Below are positions 43,660 through 51,377 of a DNA stretch of 64,000 nucleotides, piece by piece. The stretch is from assembly GCF_003258515.1 (NCBI RefSeq), contig NZ_QGEH01000002.1, positions 388,677 through 452,676 of the forward strand, in the 5' to 3' direction. The DNA is from Marinobacter bohaiensis (GTDB lineage: Bacteria; Pseudomonadota; Gammaproteobacteria; Pseudomonadales; Oleiphilaceae). The notes beneath the pieces are model-generated. The model did no database searches and was not told the origin of the DNA. It saw nothing but the letters and a program-made list of their open reading frames with translations. Each line of letters begins with the position of its first letter. The stretch's first letter is position 1. Position numbers and translations under genes: made by a program.

Positions 43660-44271
43660 ATGACTGACAACAACACCGCCTCGAACCGCCCCGAACGCCC
43701 CCGCCGCTTCCTGCAGGAGTCGGCGCTGATCGAGGACGCCTTCCGACTCGGGGTCAAGGTGTTCGAGAGCGGCTTCCGGCCCAACTTCATCGTCGGCCTG
43801 TGGCGCGGCGGCAGCGCCATCGGCATCTACGTGCAGGAGTGCCTGCAGACACTTGGGGTGGAGACCGATCACATTGCCCTGCGCACGTCCTACCGCGGCA
43901 TGCACGATTACGACGCCATGGTGTCCGCGCCGGAAGAGAACATCCGCGTCCACGGCACTCACTATCTGCTGGACAACCTCAACCGCGACGACCGCCTGTT
44001 GATTGTCGACGACGTCTTCAGCACCGGCTATAGCATCGCCGCCGTGCTACAGCGCCTGGAAGGGCAGCTCAAGCGCAACATGCCCACCGACACCCGCATC
44101 GCCACCCTGTACCAGCGCCCCAGCGCCGGACGCATCGGCCGGGAACCGGACTTCTGCCTGCACCAGTCCGAAGACTGGCTGGTATTTCCCTACGAGATGA
44201 ACGGACTGAGTCGGGACGAGATCGATGCCCACAAGCCGTTCCTGGGGGAGATCCTCGACAGCGTGAAGTGA
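43660..44271 (+). CDS. Hypoxanthine phosphoribosyltransferase-like protein, copy B
   Basis: A 203-residue paralogue of the leftward gene just before it, with Leu-Leu-Ile-Val-Asp-Asp-Val-Phe-Ser-Thr-Gly-Tyr-Ser as PRPP loop and Trp-Arg-Gly-Gly-Ser. Both share Glu-Thr-Asp-His-Ile-Ala and Phe-Arg-Pro segments. In the PRPP loop copy A has Asp-Thr-Gly-Arg-Ser and copy B Ser-Thr-Gly-Tyr-Ser, which suggests different substrates or a changed role in copy B. The N-terminus is longer and hydrophilic. Confidence 0.82.
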   Translation: MTDNNTASNRPERPRRFLQESALIEDAFRLGVKVFESGFRPNFIVGLWRGGSAIGIYVQECLQTLGVETDHIALRTSYRGMHDYDAMVSAPEENIRVHGTHYLLDNLNRDDRLLIVDDVFSTGYSIAAVLQRLEGQLKRNMPTDTRIATLYQRPSAGRIGREPDFCLHQSEDWLVFPYEMNGLSRDEIDAHKPFLGEILDSVK

Positions 44272-44315
44272 CCTTCGGCGCGCGCCCACCACGCCATTCG
44301 TCCGCGACATCGCCG

Positions 44316-44723
44316 CTACGCCCGGGATGATCGCGAATACGCCGCCACCGGCAACCCGGCGGCCTTCCACGCCGCGAAGCCGCCGTCGATATGACACACC
44401 GGCGCCAGCCCCATGTCCTGCAGCGTGGCGGTGGCCAGGCTGGAGCGCCAGCCGGACTGGCAGAACAGCACGAACGTCTTGCCCGAGCCGAACACCGGTT
44501 TGAAATAGGGGCTGTCCGGGTCCACCCAGAACTCCAGCATGCCGCGCGGGGCGTGGAGGGCGTCGGGGATGCGGCCTTCCCGCTGCAGCTCGCGCACGTC
44601 GCGGATGTCGACGAACACGGTGTCCGCATCCGCCAGCCGCTCGGCGGCCTCCGCAAGCGTCAGGGTGCGGATGCGCGCCTGGGCATCGTCCACCAGTTGC
44701 CGGTAACCGCGGGTCAGGGCCAT
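44316..44723 (-). CDS. Rhodanese-like sulfurtransferase
   Basis: A 135-residue single-domain rhodanese. The active-site loop is Cys-Gln-Ser-Gly-Trp-Arg-Ser (Cys near residue 99), with Val-Asp-Ile-Arg-Asp-Val-Arg-Glu (near 45-52) as the N-terminal CDC25-like element and Gly-Gly-Phe-Ala-Ala-Trp near 125. The ATG at 44723 has AGGAG upstream. Its sulfur acceptor is unknown. It sits alone between convergent copy B and a divergent MarR gene. Confidence 0.85.
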   Translation of the reverse strand: MALTRGYRQLVDDAQARIRTLTLAEAAERLADADTVFVDIRDVRELQREGRIPDALHAPRGMLEFWVDPDSPYFKPVFGSGKTFVLFCQSGWRSSLATATLQDMGLAPVCHIDGGFAAWKAAGLPVAAYSRSSRA

Positions 44724-44868
44724 GGTCTCGCTCTCCTGTTTGCGTAACCGTCCTGCCTTCCAGCGTAGTCCCTTTTCCCGGATCGTCGTCATTCCCGGCG
44801 CTCTCCATGCCCAGCCCTTTCCATTCGCTGTCCCTCGCCATGCCCGTAGTCATGGGCTTGCCATTTAG

Positions 44869-44902
44869 TCCACATGTGGATTATTTTATTTCACATACGG
44901 AA
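44869..44902 (+). promoter_or_regulatory. Palindrome and half-copy before a MarR gene
   Basis: TCCACATGTGGA (44869-44880) is a perfect 12-bp palindrome, followed by a degenerate copy TTTCACATACGGAA (44889-44902). They lie 17-50 bp before the MarR-type start at 44919 and fit an autoregulatory operator pair. Confidence 0.45.
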
Positions 44903-44918
44903 TAAATTGAGATTGCCC

Positions 44919-45332
44919 ATGGATCAACGCCTGTTCTACCTGCTCAACATGGCCCGCCAGCGGGTCTACAACGTCGCCGACCAGCGGACCGAGTCGGCCC
45001 TGGGCATTTCCGTCACCCAACTGGGCGCGCTGTTCCTGATCGGGGAAAACGAAGGCTGCCTACTCAAGGAGGTTGCCCACGGCCTGCACCTGAACAACTC
45101 GGCCCTGACCGGGCTGACCGGCCGCATGGCGCAGAACGGCCTGATCGAGCGGCGCCCCTGCGAGCAGGACAAACGCGCCACCCGGCTGTACCTGACGGAA
45201 CTCGGCCGCAGCCGGATCGACGCCGCCCGGCCGCTGGTCCGCCAGTTCAACGACGCCCTGAGCGACGGTTTCAGCGACGCGGAAATGCAGGTCATCCTGC
45301 GCTTCCTGAATCGACTGGTGAACGAGTTCTGA
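44919..45332 (+). CDS. MarR-family regulator
   Basis: A 137-residue winged-helix regulator. The HTH is at about 45-70 (Leu-Leu-Lys-Glu-Val-Ala-His-Gly-Leu-His-Leu-Asn-Asn-Ser-Ala-Leu-Thr) and the wing contains Asp-Lys-Arg-Ala-Thr-Arg. The 12-bp palindrome 39 bp upstream supports self-control. An alpha/beta hydrolase gene follows 46 bp on the same strand and could share control. Ligand unknown. Confidence 0.82.
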   Translation: MDQRLFYLLNMARQRVYNVADQRTESALGISVTQLGALFLIGENEGCLLKEVAHGLHLNNSALTGLTGRMAQNGLIERRPCEQDKRATRLYLTELGRSRIDAARPLVRQFNDALSDGFSDAEMQVILRFLNRLVNEF

Positions 45333-45378
45333 GCGGGCTGAAACAACCCACAACCACACGAACAGCGAGGGACACCCG

Positions 45379-46260
45379 ATGAGCGCCCACACCCAGATGC
45401 CACAACCGGGCGAACGCCTGGAGATGCGACTCGAGACCGGCGACAACCGGCACATCACGCTGCGCCTGTTCGAGGCGCCGCACCCGCGCGCCGTGGTCAT
45501 CGTCGCCGGCGCCATGGGCGTGGGCCAACACTGCTACGAGAAGTTCGCCCGCTTCCTGCAGGCCAACGGCGCGACCGCGATCACCTTTGACTATTTCGGC
45601 ACCGGCGCCTCGCTGGATGGGCACCTGCGGGACTGTCCCACGGACATCATCGACTGGGGCCGATTCGACGCTCACGCCCTGATCGAATTCGCCCGGGCGC
45701 GCTATCCGGACGCCGACCTGCGCTGGGTCGGGCACAGTGTCGGCGGCCAGCTGCTGGGCATGACACCCAACATCAACCAGCTGGAACGGGCCGTGACGGT
45801 CGCCTGCGGCAGCGGCTACTGGCGTGAGAACTCACCGCCGACGAAGCGGGTGGCCTGGCTGCTCTGGTACGGCCTGGGGCCGGCGCTGGTCGCAACGTTG
45901 GGGTATTTCCCGGGTACCCGTCTGAACATGGTGGGGGATCTGCCGCCCAACGTGATGCGCCAGTGGCGCCGCTGGTGCCTGAATCCGGATTACGCGGTGG
46001 GGGCCGAAGGGGCGGCCATGGCGGATCAATTCGCGGGCGTCCGTGTGCCCATCACGGGTGTGGCGTTTACCGACGACGAGATGATGTCCCGGCGCAACGT
46101 GGAATCCTTACACGGGTTCTTTCGCGGCACCGCCGTCGACCTGCAACACATTGCGCCGCAGGCTGTCGGCGAACAACGCATCGGTCACCTGGGCTGGTTC
46201 CGCGAGCGTTACCGCGATGCCCTTTGGCAAGGCGTGCTGCTGCCACCATTGCTGGGCTAG
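45379..46260 (+). CDS. Alpha/beta hydrolase
   Basis: A 293-residue hydrolase of an esterase-like uncharacterised family. The nucleophile elbow is Gly-His-Ser-Val-Gly-Gly (about residues 116-121), and an N-terminal strand and Val-Ile-Val-Ala-Gly-Ala-Met-Gly oxyanion region lie near 39-46. The acid residue probably lies near Asp at 235 and the His near 267. Substrate unknown. Possibly regulated by the MarR protein encoded before it. Confidence 0.75.
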   Translation: MSAHTQMPQPGERLEMRLETGDNRHITLRLFEAPHPRAVVIVAGAMGVGQHCYEKFARFLQANGATAITFDYFGTGASLDGHLRDCPTDIIDWGRFDAHALIEFARARYPDADLRWVGHSVGGQLLGMTPNINQLERAVTVACGSGYWRENSPPTKRVAWLLWYGLGPALVATLGYFPGTRLNMVGDLPPNVMRQWRRWCLNPDYAVGAEGAAMADQFAGVRVPITGVAFTDDEMMSRRNVESLHGFFRGTAVDLQHIAPQAVGEQRIGHLGWFRERYRDALWQGVLLPPLLG

Positions 46261-46309
46261 GGCGACTCAGGAACGCACAGCGGCGATCCAGGGCTCGATC
46301 AGAGGTTTC

Positions 46310-46612
46310 TTACAGCACCACGTTGTGGTGTTGCACCCAGTGCTCGAAACGGCACATCAGCGCCTGGACCTCGCCCGGCACCACGGCTTCAAGGAAGTGG
46401 TCGCCGGCGAACGTCTTCACGTCGGCCAGCGAGTCGAACCAGAAGATGGTGGTGAATTCCACTTCGCGGCCGGCATCCTGGCGCAGCAGATTGGTGCCTT
46501 TCAGGCCGGTCACGCCGTCAGTCACCCGGGGCAGCACCGTATCCCGGAACAGCCTCTCGTAGCGGTCGGCGTTGGCATGGCTCGTCCAGCCTCTCCAGAA
46601 TCGTGCGATCAT
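46310..46612 (-). CDS. Antibiotic biosynthesis monooxygenase-like small protein
   Basis: A 100-residue protein with a dimeric alpha+beta barrel-like pattern: Met-Ile-Ala-Arg-Phe-Trp-Arg-Gly at the start, a Glu-Val-Glu-Phe-Thr-Thr-Ile-Phe-Trp-Phe strand in the middle and a late Phe-Glu-His-Trp-Val. Similar small proteins of the ABM/DUF4242 type occur without known reactions. The ATG at 46612 has GAGAGGGA upstream. Isolated gene, convergent with the hydrolase. Confidence 0.65.
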   Translation of the reverse strand: MIARFWRGWTSHANADRYERLFRDTVLPRVTDGVTGLKGTNLLRQDAGREVEFTTIFWFDSLADVKTFAGDHFLEAVVPGEVQALMCRFEHWVQHHNVVL

Positions 46613-46906
46613 CGGATGTCCCTCTCTGCGGCCGGCGGCCATGTCCTGATTGCGTCAGTTTCGAACGCGAAACCATAGCGAAATGTCATGAACAACCGCA
46701 ATCGTCGACATGAGCCAAGCGATGTACCGAACGGAGCGTCCGTTATTTGATCGCGGCCATCCAGGTGATGCTTTTGTGATCAAATCATGATCAACCTTTA
46801 ATATCTGCCGCGCAATCCCCGCCGTTGCCCGCTGTCCAATACTCATCGCTCCGGAAGCGCATTCCCGTCGGGAGCGACACCCCTGGCAACGATGGAGGAT
46901 CCAGTC

Positions 46907-47215
46907 ATGAAGCGATACGCAACCCGGTCACTGCTGGGCTCCGGCCTGCTGATGTTCACGGCGGGCCTGGCCCTGGCGGAGGACAGGGCCGACCCGGGTA
47001 ACGAAACCCGCACCGAGCCGCACGCCTACACAGCGCCGGCCGAGATCGAAGTCATCCACGACACGATGGGCGACACCGCCGCCGGCCCGGCCAGCCGGGA
47101 AACCCGTCTGGAACCCGACGTAACGGTCGTGGTGACATCACAGCACGACTTTCCCGAGGATGTGGACACCGCGTACGCGCGGAAGCGCTACCTGTTCGAC
47201 TCGAATCAGATCTAG
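46907..47215 (+). CDS. Small secreted acidic protein, unknown
   Basis: A 102-residue exported protein: signal peptide ends near residue 24 (Ala-Leu-Ala-Glu), and the mature part is rich in Asp, Glu, Pro and Thr without cysteine. I do not recognise it. The ATG at 46907 has a strong GGAGGA site and removes five non-signal residues from a longer reading. A GC-rich hairpin (47226-47252) lies just downstream. Spacer 46643-46906 has AT-rich sequence with TGATCA repeats but no gene. Confidence 0.55.
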   Translation: MKRYATRSLLGSGLLMFTAGLALAEDRADPGNETRTEPHAYTAPAEIEVIHDTMGDTAAGPASRETRLEPDVTVVVTSQHDFPEDVDTAYARKRYLFDSNQI

Positions 47216-47225
47216 CCGCTGCTCC

Positions 47226-47252
47226 GGCCCGCGCCGAATCCCGGCGTGGGCC
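47226..47252 (+). terminator. GC-rich hairpin, possible weak terminator
   Basis: GGCCCGCGCCG (47226-47236) pairs with CGGCGTGGGCC (47242-47252) with one mismatch. It starts 10 bp after the stop of the small secreted protein gene. Only a CTTCC stretch follows in place of a T-run, so it may need Rho. Confidence 0.35.
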
Positions 47253-47276
47253 CTTCCTGGCCGCCGCCCACATGGC

Positions 47277-47708
47277 TCACGAGTTGTCGCTGCCACCGTT
47301 GATAAACGAATACAGCGCCACATCATCACGCCGCTGCCAGCCCAGACGGCTCCAGAAAGCCTGGCCGCGCTCGTTGTCCTGCAGGATCATGACATGGGAC
47401 TTGAGGATGCCCTCGCGTTTCAGTGCGGCCAGGCAATCCGCCACCAGCCGAGTGGCGATGCCCTGACGGCGATACGCTTCCGACACCGCCAGATGCTGGA
47501 TGTACCCGCGCTTGCCATCGTGGCCGGCCATGACGGTGCCGACGATGCGGTCCCCGTCCAGTGCCACGATGCTGAGCCCGGGATTGCGCCGGAGGTAACG
47601 GCCGATGCCGTCACGCGAGTCCGCATCGCGCAGCCGCACGCCGGCCATTTCCTGCCAGAGCCGGAGGGCACCGTCGTAGTCGTCGAGGGTCATGGGTCGA
47701 TAGTGCAT
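47277..47708 (-). CDS. GNAT-family acetyltransferase
   Basis: A 143-residue acetyltransferase with the acetyl-CoA pyrophosphate loop Arg-Arg-Gln-Gly-Ile-Ala-Thr (Gln/Arg-x-x-Gly-x-Gly/Ala region near residue 87-93) and a Val-Ser-Glu-Ala-Tyr strand before it. The start at 47708 matches the usual Tyr-Arg-Pro-Met-Thr-Leu-Asp-Asp beginning. The acetyl acceptor is unknown. It converges with the small secreted protein gene. Confidence 0.78.
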   Translation of the reverse strand: MHYRPMTLDDYDGALRLWQEMAGVRLRDADSRDGIGRYLRRNPGLSIVALDGDRIVGTVMAGHDGKRGYIQHLAVSEAYRRQGIATRLVADCLAALKREGILKSHVMILQDNERGQAFWSRLGWQRRDDVALYSFINGGSDNS

Positions 47709-47733
47709 GGCGCGTCCCTGTACAGCCGATGGA

Positions 47734-48099
47734 TCAGAGGTTCTGGGCAACCCGCCAGAGCACGCCGCTGGGGTCGGACACGACGAAATCGAGCATGCCC
47801 CAGGGCTGTTCGGTCACGTCGCCCACCGTGACGCCATAGCGGCCGGCGAGATCGCTGTCTCCGACCCCCTGGCGCCAGGCCTGCACGTCTTCCACCAGCA
47901 GGTGCATCATCAGGTTTTCCGCCAGCGCCCGATCGTAGAAGTCCTGGAGCAGGAAGCTGCACTCGCCCACATGGAAGTAGGCGACGCCGCCGGTATCCGA
48001 CGCCATGGTGAACCCGAAATCCGTGTAGAAGCGCTTGGACAGCTCGAAGTCCCGGGCCGGGACGAAAGCCTTGATCTCGACCGCTTTCAGATCGCTCAT
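47734..48099 (-). CDS. VOC-superfamily (glyoxalase/bleomycin-resistance fold) protein
   Basis: A 121-residue single VOC repeat pair: Ala-Phe-Val-Pro-Ala-Arg-Asp-Phe near the start, Phe-Leu-Leu-Gln-Asp-Phe in the middle, and Trp-Gly-Met-Leu-Asp-Phe-Val-Val-Ser-Asp-Pro-Ser-Gly at the end. Members bind metals or small hydrophobic drugs, or catalyse glyoxalase-like steps. The start at 48099 has AGGGGA. It lies 25 bp before the GNAT gene on the same strand, so the two may be co-transcribed. Confidence 0.8.
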   Translation of the reverse strand: MSDLKAVEIKAFVPARDFELSKRFYTDFGFTMASDTGGVAYFHVGECSFLLQDFYDRALAENLMMHLLVEDVQAWRQGVGDSDLAGRYGVTVGDVTEQPWGMLDFVVSDPSGVLWRVAQNL

Positions 48100-48160
48100 G
48101 ACGTTCCCCTGTCGTTGGCCGGGCTGCAGGCCCGGAAACGTCCGATTCTGAACGATCCGG

Positions 48161-49561
48161 CTAAAAGCGCAACACGCGATGGCAGACCCTGTCCACCACA
48201 TCGGCATCGTGACTGACCAGCAGCACCGCGCAGTCGTGCTCGCGGGCCAGTTCACACAGCAGCTCGATGATCTCCTTCGAGGTGATCGGGTCGAGGCGGG
48301 ATACCGGCTCGTCGGCGAACAGGAACACCGGGTCCAGCAGCATGGCGCGGGCGATGGCCAGGCGCTGCAACTCACCGCCGGACACTTCGGACGCGGGGCG
48401 CTGCAGCAGTTCCGGTCGCAGGCGCAGGCGTTCCATCAGCGGCGGCAGGCGACTGGCATCGAGCCGGTGCAGGGCGATCAGGTCGTCGAACAGCACGCCC
48501 AGGGGCACGCCGGGTGCGAACGCGGCGGGCGGGTCCTGGAACAGCTTCTGGTAGCGGTGGGCGGCGATGCCCGGCACCCGCAGCACCTCACCGGCATCCG
48601 GCGGGAGCAGGCCCAGCAGGGTGTCGCCCAGGGTGCTCTTGCCGCAGCCGCTGTCGCCGACAACGCCCACGACGTCACCGGCGCGCACGTCCAGGTCCAG
48701 CCCCTCGAACAGCTGCCGGCCGCCACGCTGCCTGGACAGCCCCCGGGCGCGGATAACCGGTTCGCCGGCGGCCCGATCGCCCGCCGGCGGGGCCGACTCC
48801 GGCCAGTGTCGAGGCGATGCCGCCATCAGCTCACGGGCGTAGTCCGATTGCGGCGCACGCAACACCGCGTCCGCGTCGCCGGTCTCCACCACCTGCCCCT
48901 GACGCATGACGATCATCCGCCCGCCCAGTTGCCGGGCCACGTCGATGTCGTGAGTGATGGTCAGCACCGCACCACCGCTGTCGGCGTGCTCGTTGAGTAG
49001 GGCCGCCAGGTTGTCGCGCTGGGTGGCGTCCAATCCCTTGGTGGGCTCGTCCGCCAGCAGCAGCCGGGCCCCGCCGGCGGTGGCGGCGCAGAAGGCGACC
49101 CGCTGGGCCATGCCGCCGGACAGTTCGAACGGGTACTTGGCGCCATCGTCGGCCAGGCCCACACCGGCCAGATCCTTGTCCGCCAGCGCTGCGGCGGCTT
49201 CCTCGGCCTCGCCGGCGACGCATTCGTGTACCTCTGCCACTTGCTGGCGGCCACGCATCAGCGGGTCCAGCGAATGCCAGGGTTCCTGGGGCAGCATGGT
49301 CAGGGTGCGGCCCCAGAGTCGGTGCAGAGCCCTGGCGCTCAGGCCGGACAGGTCCTGGCCGTCCACCGTGACCCGCCCGCTCTGGCGCAAGGCGGACGGC
49401 AGCAGCCCCATAATGGCCTGGGCCAGCACGCTCTTGCCGGCGCCGGTCTCGCCAAGAATGGTCAGGCGCTCGCCGGGATGCAGCTGCAGGGACAGGTCGT
49501 CCACCAGCACCGCGTCGGCGGCGCGCACGGTCAGGTTCTCTAGCTCGAACAGCGCGGTCAT
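48161..49561 (-). CDS. Fused double ATPase of an Opp/Dpp-type importer
   Basis: A 466-residue protein with two ABC domains. The first (about 1-240) has Gly-Glu-Thr-Gly-Ala-Gly-Lys-Ser at 37-44 and signature Leu-Ser-Gly-Gly-Met; the second (about 270-466) has Gly-Asp-Ser-Gly-Cys-Gly-Lys-Ser-Thr and Val-Ser-Gly-Gly-Glu. It powers the two permeases encoded upstream. Many Opp importers have two separate ATPases, so the fusion is of note. It is the last gene of a four-gene operon linked by 4-bp overlaps. Confidence 0.87.
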   Translation of the reverse strand: MTALFELENLTVRAADAVLVDDLSLQLHPGERLTILGETGAGKSVLAQAIMGLLPSALRQSGRVTVDGQDLSGLSARALHRLWGRTLTMLPQEPWHSLDPLMRGRQQVAEVHECVAGEAEEAAAALADKDLAGVGLADDGAKYPFELSGGMAQRVAFCAATAGGARLLLADEPTKGLDATQRDNLAALLNEHADSGGAVLTITHDIDVARQLGGRMIVMRQGQVVETGDADAVLRAPQSDYARELMAASPRHWPESAPPAGDRAAGEPVIRARGLSRQRGGRQLFEGLDLDVRAGDVVGVVGDSGCGKSTLGDTLLGLLPPDAGEVLRVPGIAAHRYQKLFQDPPAAFAPGVPLGVLFDDLIALHRLDASRLPPLMERLRLRPELLQRPASEVSGGELQRLAIARAMLLDPVFLFADEPVSRLDPITSKEIIELLCELAREHDCAVLLVSHDADVVDRVCHRVLRF

Positions 49562-50442
49562 CGACGGGCCCTCCCGGCCAGCAGGTTGAAGGCGAAGATC
49601 ATCAGGAAGACGGCCAGCACCGGCTGGGCCAATACCCAGGGCGCGTCACTGTAGTAGGGGAACAGCTCCACCATCATCAGGCCCAGTTCCGCCGTCGGTG
49701 GTTGCAGGCCGACGTAGACGAAGCCCACCGCCGCCAACGCCAGGATCGAGTTGGCCGCGCCGAACGCCGCCAGGGTCAGCACCGGCGTGACGATGGCCGG
49801 CCACACGTGGCGCTTGAAGCAATACAGCGTGCCAAAGCCGAGCATGCGCGACGCCTGCATCTGGGGCGAGGCCACCGCCGTGCGGGTCACCGCCCGCACC
49901 ACCCGGAAATACTCCACCCAGAGCACCAGCGAGATGGCCACGTAGAGCATGGTCAGCGATCCCGGCGCCAGCGCCGCCATCAGCAGGATCAGCACCAGCC
50001 CCGGCAGCGCCAGCAGGATGTTGACGAAGAAGGACACCAGGCGATCCGCCGCGCCCTGGCGCCAACCCGCCAGCACGCCGAGGCCCACGCCCACCAGCGC
50101 GGAGGACAGGGTACACAGCAGCCCCAGGAACATGGAGATCCGCACCGCCTCGCCCATGCGCGCCAACATGCTGCGGCCGAACTGGTCGGTGCCCAGCGGT
50201 TCGCCCCAACTGGGGGCGGCGAAGGTGTTGTCCAGGTTCTGCAACGCCGGGTCAGCCGGGTGCAGCAGTGCCTCCAGCAAGGCGAACAGGATCAGCGCGC
50301 CAATCATGAGGGCGCCGGTTTTCTGGCCGGTGGCCAGGTGGGCCCACACACGGCGCACGGACGTCCGGCTGCCATTCGAGGCCAGGCGGGCCCCGCTCAT
50401 GGTTGAACCCGTCTCGCTCACGGCGTCTTGCGCTCCATTCAT
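49558..50442 (-). CDS. Opp/Dpp-type ABC permease, DppC-like
   Basis: A 294-residue permease with an N-terminal helix (about 42-60), a periplasmic loop with Pro-Leu-Gly-Thr-Asp-Gln-Phe-Gly-Arg-Ser (the DppC hallmark near 83-92), and five further helices with the Glu-Ala-Ala-type ATPase loop degenerate. ATGA overlaps connect it to the second permease and the ATPase gene. Confidence 0.87.
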   Translation of the reverse strand: MNGAQDAVSETGSTMSGARLASNGSRTSVRRVWAHLATGQKTGALMIGALILFALLEALLHPADPALQNLDNTFAAPSWGEPLGTDQFGRSMLARMGEAVRISMFLGLLCTLSSALVGVGLGVLAGWRQGAADRLVSFFVNILLALPGLVLILLMAALAPGSLTMLYVAISLVLWVEYFRVVRAVTRTAVASPQMQASRMLGFGTLYCFKRHVWPAIVTPVLTLAAFGAANSILALAAVGFVYVGLQPPTAELGLMMVELFPYYSDAPWVLAQPVLAVFLMIFAFNLLAGRARR

Positions 50443-51377
50443 GCCTGTGCCCTCCCGCGCGGATCAATAACGTAGCAGGCGATGTCGATCACCAGGTTCA
50501 GCCCCACGAAGATGAGCCCCATGGCCAGCGCGGCGCCCTGGATCATGGGGACATCCCGGGAAAAGATGGCGTGGGCCAGGCCGTGGCCGATGCCGGGCCA
50601 GGAGAACAGGGACTCGATCATCACGATGCCCTCGATCAGGCTGACCAGCTGGATGCCCATGAACGCGATCACCGGCACCGCCATATTGCGCAGGCCATGG
50701 CGGGCAAAGGTCTGGCCATAGCTCAGGCCCTTGACCCGCGCGAAGCGGAAAAACGCGGAATGGATCACGTCGAAGGCGCTGTGACGCACCACGCGGTTGG
50801 ACACCGCCGCCAGGGCGAGTGCCAGCGCCACCGCCGGCAATACCACGAAGCGCAGGTCGTAGAAGCCTGCCACCGGCAGCAGCTTCAGCTCCAGGGCGAA
50901 CACCAGCAGCAGGATCAGGCCGATGACGAACACCGGCTGCGCCCGCAGGATGGTGGAGGCGAACAGCGCCAGCCGGTCGAACCAGCCGTGGGCGCGGACC
51001 GCCGAGTAAATGCCCACCGGCAGCGCCAGCAGGGCCGCCAGCACCAGGGCGACGAACGCCAGGAACAGGCTGTGGCCCAGGAAATGGCCCACCTCGTGCG
51101 CCACCGGCAGGCCGCTGACCAGGGAGTCCCCCAGATTGAAGTGCAGCAGATCCCGCAGCCACTCCAGGTAGAGCTCCCAGGCCGAGCGGTCCAGCCCCAG
51201 TTCCTCGCTGACCGCCCGGGCGGCGGCTGAGTCCACGTTGTCGTAGCCGTAGCGGCCGGCGGCGATGCGGAAGGCCATGTCGCTGGACATCATCCGCATC
51301 ATCAGAAAGCTGACAGTACCCACGGCCCAGGCCACGAAGGCCGCCTGCCCGAGCCGTTTGAGCAGAATCGCGATCAT
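50439..51377 (-). CDS. Opp/Dpp-type ABC permease, DppB-like
   Basis: A 312-residue permease. An N-terminal helix (about 10-30) is followed by a periplasmic segment with Leu-Gly-Leu-Asp and Asp-Leu-Leu-His-Phe-Asn-Leu-Gly-Asp-Ser (near 55-100), typical of DppB/OppB, and five more helices ending in a Gly-Ala-Ala-Leu-Ala-Met-Gly region. Overlaps the binding-protein gene by 4 bp. Confidence 0.87.
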   Translation of the reverse strand: MIAILLKRLGQAAFVAWAVGTVSFLMMRMMSSDMAFRIAAGRYGYDNVDSAAARAVSEELGLDRSAWELYLEWLRDLLHFNLGDSLVSGLPVAHEVGHFLGHSLFLAFVALVLAALLALPVGIYSAVRAHGWFDRLALFASTILRAQPVFVIGLILLLVFALELKLLPVAGFYDLRFVVLPAVALALALAAVSNRVVRHSAFDVIHSAFFRFARVKGLSYGQTFARHGLRNMAVPVIAFMGIQLVSLIEGIVMIESLFSWPGIGHGLAHAIFSRDVPMIQGAALAMGLIFVGLNLVIDIACYVIDPRGRAQA

